A stretch of DNA of 17,928 nucleotides from contig CAZJLS010000031.1 in NCBI GenBank assembly GCA_964547125.1, forward strand, positions 1-17,928, written 5' to 3'. Both the position numbers and the translations under genes were made by a program. Shown piece after piece: positions 14,821 through 17,928 of the stretch. This DNA is from Methanobrevibacter_A sp964547125. GTDB lineage: Archaea > Methanobacteriota > Methanobacteria > Methanobacteriales > Methanobacteriaceae. The notes beneath the pieces were generated by a model. The model made no database searches. It had not been told where the DNA came from and saw only the letters and a list, made by a program, of their open reading frames with translations. How positions within the stretch are numbered: position 1 is the stretch's first letter; each line of letters starts with the position of its first letter.

Positions 14821-15420
14821 ATGAGTGATATTGTATCTAATTTTAAAGATATTTTAACAAATTATAAGGTAATTGATAATCAAGTAGTTTTAGAAGATTC
14901 TGATATTGTATCAAGAATAGAAAATGAGTATAAAGCTAATTTAGAAGAGTTTATAAAAGAAATTACAGGTTCTGATGATTATATTGTTTCTTTTGAAGCT
15001 TCTAAAAATGGTAATTTGCTTAGGATTCCTGCTGCAACTTTTTTTAATAAGAATTTCACGGATTCTTATAATAAAGGTTTGTTTTTAGGTTTTTCTTTTT
15101 ATCCTGCAAAGGGTTTACTTTATTTTAAATTAGATCAAGGAATTAGTAGTACTGATGGTGATTTTAATTTATTTTTTGTTAGAGCTGAGAAATTAAGATG
15201 TGATTATATTACTGACATACCTTCTGAATTTAATTTTGATCAAAATAAGTGCGGAGCTGGAAATGTGCTTGGTAAAAATTATACTTTGGATGACTTAAGT
15301 ATTGAATTATTAAGCAAAGATTTAAAATATTTAATAGATGTTTATGAATCAATAATTCCAAACTATGAAAAAGTAAAAAAACTAAGCTTTAATGAAATAA
15401 TAGAAACACTAGATATTTAA
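14821..15420 (+). CDS. Stand-alone McrB N-terminal-like (DUF3578) protein
   Basis: 199 aa from the ATG at 14821; GGGAGA lies about 11 bases upstream and doubles as an in-frame TTG extension that I reject. The central part resembles the MrcB_N/DUF3578 DNA-recognition domain: LLRIPAATFFNKNFTDSYNKGLFLGFS corresponds to the P-W-I-A-hF-D...GYY-hVYL block of that family, then LLYFKLDQGIS matches its YLSLNQG strand. The C-terminal helix DLKYLIDVYESII matches the family's end. In McrBC this domain senses modified DNA, and a GTPase domain with McrC does the cutting. Neither a GTPase motif nor an mcrC is present here. It may be an orphan sensor or the remainder of a defence system. Confidence 0.6.
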   Translation: MSDIVSNFKDILTNYKVIDNQVVLEDSDIVSRIENEYKANLEEFIKEITGSDDYIVSFEASKNGNLLRIPAATFFNKNFTDSYNKGLFLGFSFYPAKGLLYFKLDQGISSTDGDFNLFFVRAEKLRCDYITDIPSEFNFDQNKCGAGNVLGKNYTLDDLSIELLSKDLKYLIDVYESIIPNYEKVKKLSFNEIIETLDI

Positions 15421-15582
15421 TTCTTTTATTGTGTTTATCTAAAAATTTTAAATTAAATTTCACTATATAAAAAATAAATACCTTTTAATATTTCTTATAA
15501 TTAATTAAATATTATCTAAGTTGAAGAATTAGTTTTTTAATTTTAATAAAACTTATATTATAAGAAATTAAGAGGTGTGATT

Positions 15583-16071
15583 ATGACATTTAAAAGGTAT
15601 GAAGGCTTTACAGGAAGTCTTCCTCAAAGTTTCATTGATAAAACTCTCATTACTTGCCCAATTTGTGGAAGTAATAATCCTCATTGGTCATTAGAGATGA
15701 AAATGAAATTAGATATTGAGGGTAATAAATATTTATTTAAATGTGAACAGTGTGATTGTATTCTATCCGCACGTGTTCCAGATGTTACTGGTTTTAATAA
15801 AACAGCACTTACTACAACTGGTTTTATAAAAAAATTGAAAGGTAAAAATAATAAGATTACGTATATGATTGTTGAAGATGTAGGAACTCAAACTAATATG
15901 GGTAAATATATTGGGAAAGAATTACCTTTAGAAAATCTTATTAACCTAAGATGTAATGAAAATAATCAAACATCACAATTTAATAAAAAAGAATTTAAAT
16001 TTTGTAGTCAATGTGGTACAAAATTAGATTATGAAGATAAATTTTGCAGTCAATGTGGTAATAAACTTTAA
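15583..16071 (+). CDS. Zinc-ribbon protein
   Basis: 162 aa; ATG at 15583 with AGGTG just upstream (a GTG at 15577 is less likely because it lies in the ribosome site). Two zinc-binding parts: near residue 25, CPICG with a second pair CEQCDC about 28 residues on; and at the C-terminus KFCSQCGTKL...KFCSQCGNKL, a double CxxC ribbon. The middle has a TGFIKKLKGKNNKITYMIVED segment without recognised family. Such ribbons bind nucleic acid or partner proteins; the specific function is unknown. A TATA-like TATATAA at 15464-15470 may be its promoter. Confidence 0.75.
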   Translation: MTFKRYEGFTGSLPQSFIDKTLITCPICGSNNPHWSLEMKMKLDIEGNKYLFKCEQCDCILSARVPDVTGFNKTALTTTGFIKKLKGKNNKITYMIVEDVGTQTNMGKYIGKELPLENLINLRCNENNQTSQFNKKEFKFCSQCGTKLDYEDKFCSQCGNKL

Positions 16072-16123
16072 TCTTTTTATTATTTTTTCTAAAATAAGCT
16101 TTTTTTTGGAGGAAAAAAATAAT

Positions 16124-16414
16124 ATGAAAAAATAATATCCTAAAGATTTTGGAAAGTCTTTTTTTTATTATGGTATACTTTTTTTTTATTTTAAATCCTA
16201 ACTTTTTTGTAGAAAGTTTTTTAATGTTTCTAATATTTTTTTATGGGATAATAATAGAATCATTGTTTTTTTAGGTTTTAAAATAAAGTTTTTTGGTTAT
16301 TTGAGTTTTTTTTTAAGTATATATAATATTTTTTTTCGCTTATTAATTTATTTTTTTGGCTTTCTTTTTATCTTGGGGATTGTTTTTTTCATGATTATTT
16401 CACTCAAGTTTTGA
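16124..16414 (+). pseudogene. Interrupted membrane-protein frame
   Basis: A full GGAGG site leads to ATG 16124, but TAA follows after MKK (16133) and again at 16199. The same frame otherwise stays open to TGA at 16414, giving YPKDFGKSFFYYGILFF, then a 71-codon block with WDNNRIIVFLGFKIKFFGY and RLLIYFFGFLFILGIVFF. The strong start site plus one consistent hydrophobic frame suggest a broken small membrane protein. T-rich DNA gives F-rich open frames by chance, so this remains uncertain. The 485-bp gap 16072-16557 holds nothing else but an inverted repeat and a promoter. Confidence 0.35.
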
Positions 16415-16456
16415 GGTATTAAATTTTATTTTAAAAATTTTAAGTTATACTTGAGT
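16402..16456. repeat. Inverted repeat ACTCAAGT / ACTTGAGT
   Basis: Perfect 8-bp arms at 16402-16409 and 16449-16456 with 39 AT-rich bases between them. It overlaps the end of the interrupted frame and precedes the promoter of the nuclease gene. It may be a regulatory site or a weak hairpin. Confidence 0.35.
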
Positions 16457-16510
16457 AATTATTATATTATACATAATCACTTTTAAAGCTTTCTACCAAT
16501 AATATAATAA

Positions 16511-16519
16511 TATAAAAAA
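16511..16519 (+). promoter_or_regulatory. TATA box of the ExoIII operon
   Basis: TATAAAAAA lies about 45 bases before the ATG at 16558, predicting a transcript start near 16536-16540 and a short leader carrying the AAGGAT ribosome site. Confidence 0.45.
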
Positions 16520-16557
16520 ATTAAATAATAAAATAAGAAAAAAAGGATACAAAAACA

Positions 16558-17316
16558 ATGGAAAAAATCAAAATAATGTCTGGAAACATAGATGGAATAA
16601 ACGGAGCATTCCTCAGAGGATTCTCAGAAATAGTAAACAAAACACAACCAGACATTATATGCATCCAAGAAGTAAAAATACCAGAAAAAAAGATAAAAGA
16701 CAAAGTAAGAAACCTACCAGGATACAAAAGCAACTTCTACACACCACTTAGAGGAAAAAAATCAGGAGTAGGACTCTACTCAAAAATACACCCAAAACTC
16801 CAACTATGGGGACTAGGAATAGAAGAAGGAATGGAAGGAAGAACACAACTAGCAGAATTTGAAAAATTCACACTAATCAACGCATACGCACCATCAGGCA
16901 GAAAACATGAAGACTTAAAACACAAATACCAATACTTAGAAGACCTATTCAACTACGCACAAAACCTACACCAAGAAGGAAAAAACATAATACTCTGCGG
17001 AGATTTTAACGTAGCATACTCACAAAAAGAAGCATACAACCCAGAATACTACGGACCAGGATACCTAAACGAAGAAAAAATCCTCTTCAAAAAATTCCTA
17101 AAATCAGGATTCATAGACACATACAGAATATTCCACCCAAACAAAAAACACTACACCTGGAGAAGCAGAAGACTAAGAGAATACAACCTCGAAGGAGGAT
17201 TCAAACTAGACTACATACTCACAAACAAAGAACTAAAAGATAACATAACAGACGCATACATAAGAAACTACGAACTATCAGACCACGACCAACTATTTTT
17301 AGAATTAGAAATATAA
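16558..17316 (+). CDS. xth: Exodeoxyribonuclease III / AP endonuclease family
   Basis: 252 aa, the usual size. Catalytic residues in order: N10 in MSGNIDG, E38 in IQEVK, Y110 in NAYAPSG, D149 and N151 in CGDFN, W201 in YTW, D218 in LDYIL, and S241-D242-H243 in SDHDQL. All are intact; only the first motif is unusual (SGNIDG where most members have SWNVNG). These Mg-dependent enzymes cut at abasic sites in base-excision repair. The Methanothermobacter homologue Mth212 also nicks at uracil, so the same is possible here by inference. It leads a run of three close genes (gap of 22 bp to the next). Confidence 0.93.
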   Translation: MEKIKIMSGNIDGINGAFLRGFSEIVNKTQPDIICIQEVKIPEKKIKDKVRNLPGYKSNFYTPLRGKKSGVGLYSKIHPKLQLWGLGIEEGMEGRTQLAEFEKFTLINAYAPSGRKHEDLKHKYQYLEDLFNYAQNLHQEGKNIILCGDFNVAYSQKEAYNPEYYGPGYLNEEKILFKKFLKSGFIDTYRIFHPNKKHYTWRSRRLREYNLEGGFKLDYILTNKELKDNITDAYIRNYELSDHDQLFLELEI

Positions 17317-17338
17317 AAAAAAGGAGAAAAAATATAAA

Positions 17339-17725
17339 ATGAGCATATTCGATATAAACAAATGGTTAAACTGGCTACAACAAGAAGACAACGCATTCAA
17401 CAAAATACCAAACAACGGAGCAGTAGGAATAATATCCAACGCATCAAAAGAAGACATACTAATAATAAGCAGAAAAAACAACACAATAGACATAAGAACA
17501 AGCAAAATCCCAGAAGAAACAAGAAACCCAATAGTAGACATAGTATTCATAGTAAACAAAAGACACTTCGACATAATACTTGCAAACAATTTCGAACAAT
17601 TCAAAAACCTCATAAACGACAACCAACTAACAGCACAACCACTAATATCACTAGAAAAACTACAAACTAAACACTACCTAGAATTCATAGGAGAAACAGG
17701 ACTAACAATCAAAGTAAACATATAA
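17339..17725 (+). CDS. Hypothetical protein, 128 aa
   Basis: ATG at 17339 with AAGGAG about 12 bases upstream. The product is soluble with a mixed alpha/beta look: an N-terminal helix (FDINKWLNWLQQEDNAF), strands GAVGIIS, DILIIS and VDIVFIV, then ILANNFEQFKNLI and a C-terminal strand pair ending GLTIKVNI. I recognise no family or catalytic motif. It sits between the nuclease (22 bp) and the alcohol dehydrogenase (14 bp), so it is probably co-transcribed; the neighbours do not reveal a shared task. Confidence 0.75.
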   Translation: MSIFDINKWLNWLQQEDNAFNKIPNNGAVGIISNASKEDILIISRKNNTIDIRTSKIPEETRNPIVDIVFIVNKRHFDIILANNFEQFKNLINDNQLTAQPLISLEKLQTKHYLEFIGETGLTIKVNI

Positions 17726-17739
17726 AAAAGGTGGAAAAA

Positions 17740-17928
17740 ATGGAAAGATTCACCATACCAAGAAACATATACTACGGACAATACGCACTTGACGCACTAA
17801 GAAAAATCAAAGGAAAAAGCGCACTAATAATAACAGGAGAAAAAACAGTAAAAGAAAACAAAATACTAGAACAAACACTACAACAACTACAAAAAACAAA
17901 CATACCAACAAACATAATAAACGGAATA
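17740..17928 (+). CDS. Iron-containing alcohol dehydrogenase, N-terminal part
   Basis: 63 codons from ATG 17740 (GGTGG 5 bases upstream) that run off the right edge. The start FTIPRNIYYGQYALDALRKI, then GKSALIITGEKTVKENKIL and a following helix and NIPTNIINGI match the NAD(P)-binding N-terminus of group III iron-containing alcohol dehydrogenases (P-x-x-I-x-x-G, then ALIITG). The metal-binding half is outside the window. Alcohol oxidation would fit reports of ethanol use in some Methanosphaera, but the substrate is not readable from this part. Confidence 0.8.
   Translation, partial: MERFTIPRNIYYGQYALDALRKIKGKSALIITGEKTVKENKILEQTLQQLQKTNIPTNIINGI

Overview
The window reads as a chromosomal stretch of a very AT-rich methanogenic archaeon of the Methanobacteriales, most like Methanosphaera (possibly Methanobrevibacter). 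This placement is inferred. The support is extreme A/T coding bias with ACA/CCA/ATA-type codons, archaeal TATA boxes with Shine-Dalgarno sites (GGAGG, GAGGT), a large beta-helix plus Ig-repeat adhesin-like protein, a RimK-like ATP-grasp ligase and a Mth212-type ExoIII. No rRNA, tRNA or CRISPR array was seen.

Left part (1-2100). The 5' end of an AAA-type archaeal ATPase lies on the minus strand, cut by the window edge. Three near-identical 18-bp palindromes spaced exactly 40 bp apart stand in front of it. A 1.1-kb gene-poor stretch follows, with further palindromes, a relic copy of the neighbouring gene's 3' end and a possible 29-aa membrane peptide. A 137-aa unknown protein lies on the minus strand.

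Operon (2155-6977, plus strand). Five tightly packed genes: PadR-type regulator, ABC ATPase, ABC-2 permease, secreted and membrane-tethered PQQ-like beta-propeller, and RimK-like ATP-grasp ligase. A 13-bp palindrome sits at the predicted transcription start, as expected for PadR self-repression. Together these look like a regulated export or cell-surface system whose substrate is unknown.

Decay zone (6978-8933). Two multiply frameshifted and stop-interrupted genes, then 0.6 kb of AT-rich DNA with no gene.

Middle (8934-11611). A DUF368 polyprenyl-phosphate transporter-like membrane protein meets a 151-aa unknown gene tail to tail. On the minus strand a small membrane operon (22-aa peptide, then a 117-aa membrane protein) has been interrupted by a HepT/MntA (HEPN-MNT) toxin-antitoxin cassette. 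The cassette is bracketed by a perfect 154-bp direct repeat made from the 3' end of the membrane-protein gene. This is the most striking structure in the window.

Right part (11722-17928). A 1009-aa adhesin-like surface protein whose codon usage switches part-way through its beta-helix; a hairpin terminator; a stand-alone protein resembling the McrB N-terminal (DUF3578) domain; a zinc-ribbon protein; an interrupted membrane-protein reading frame; then a three-gene run of ExoIII-type nuclease, an unknown 128-aa protein and the start of an iron-containing alcohol dehydrogenase, cut by the right edge.
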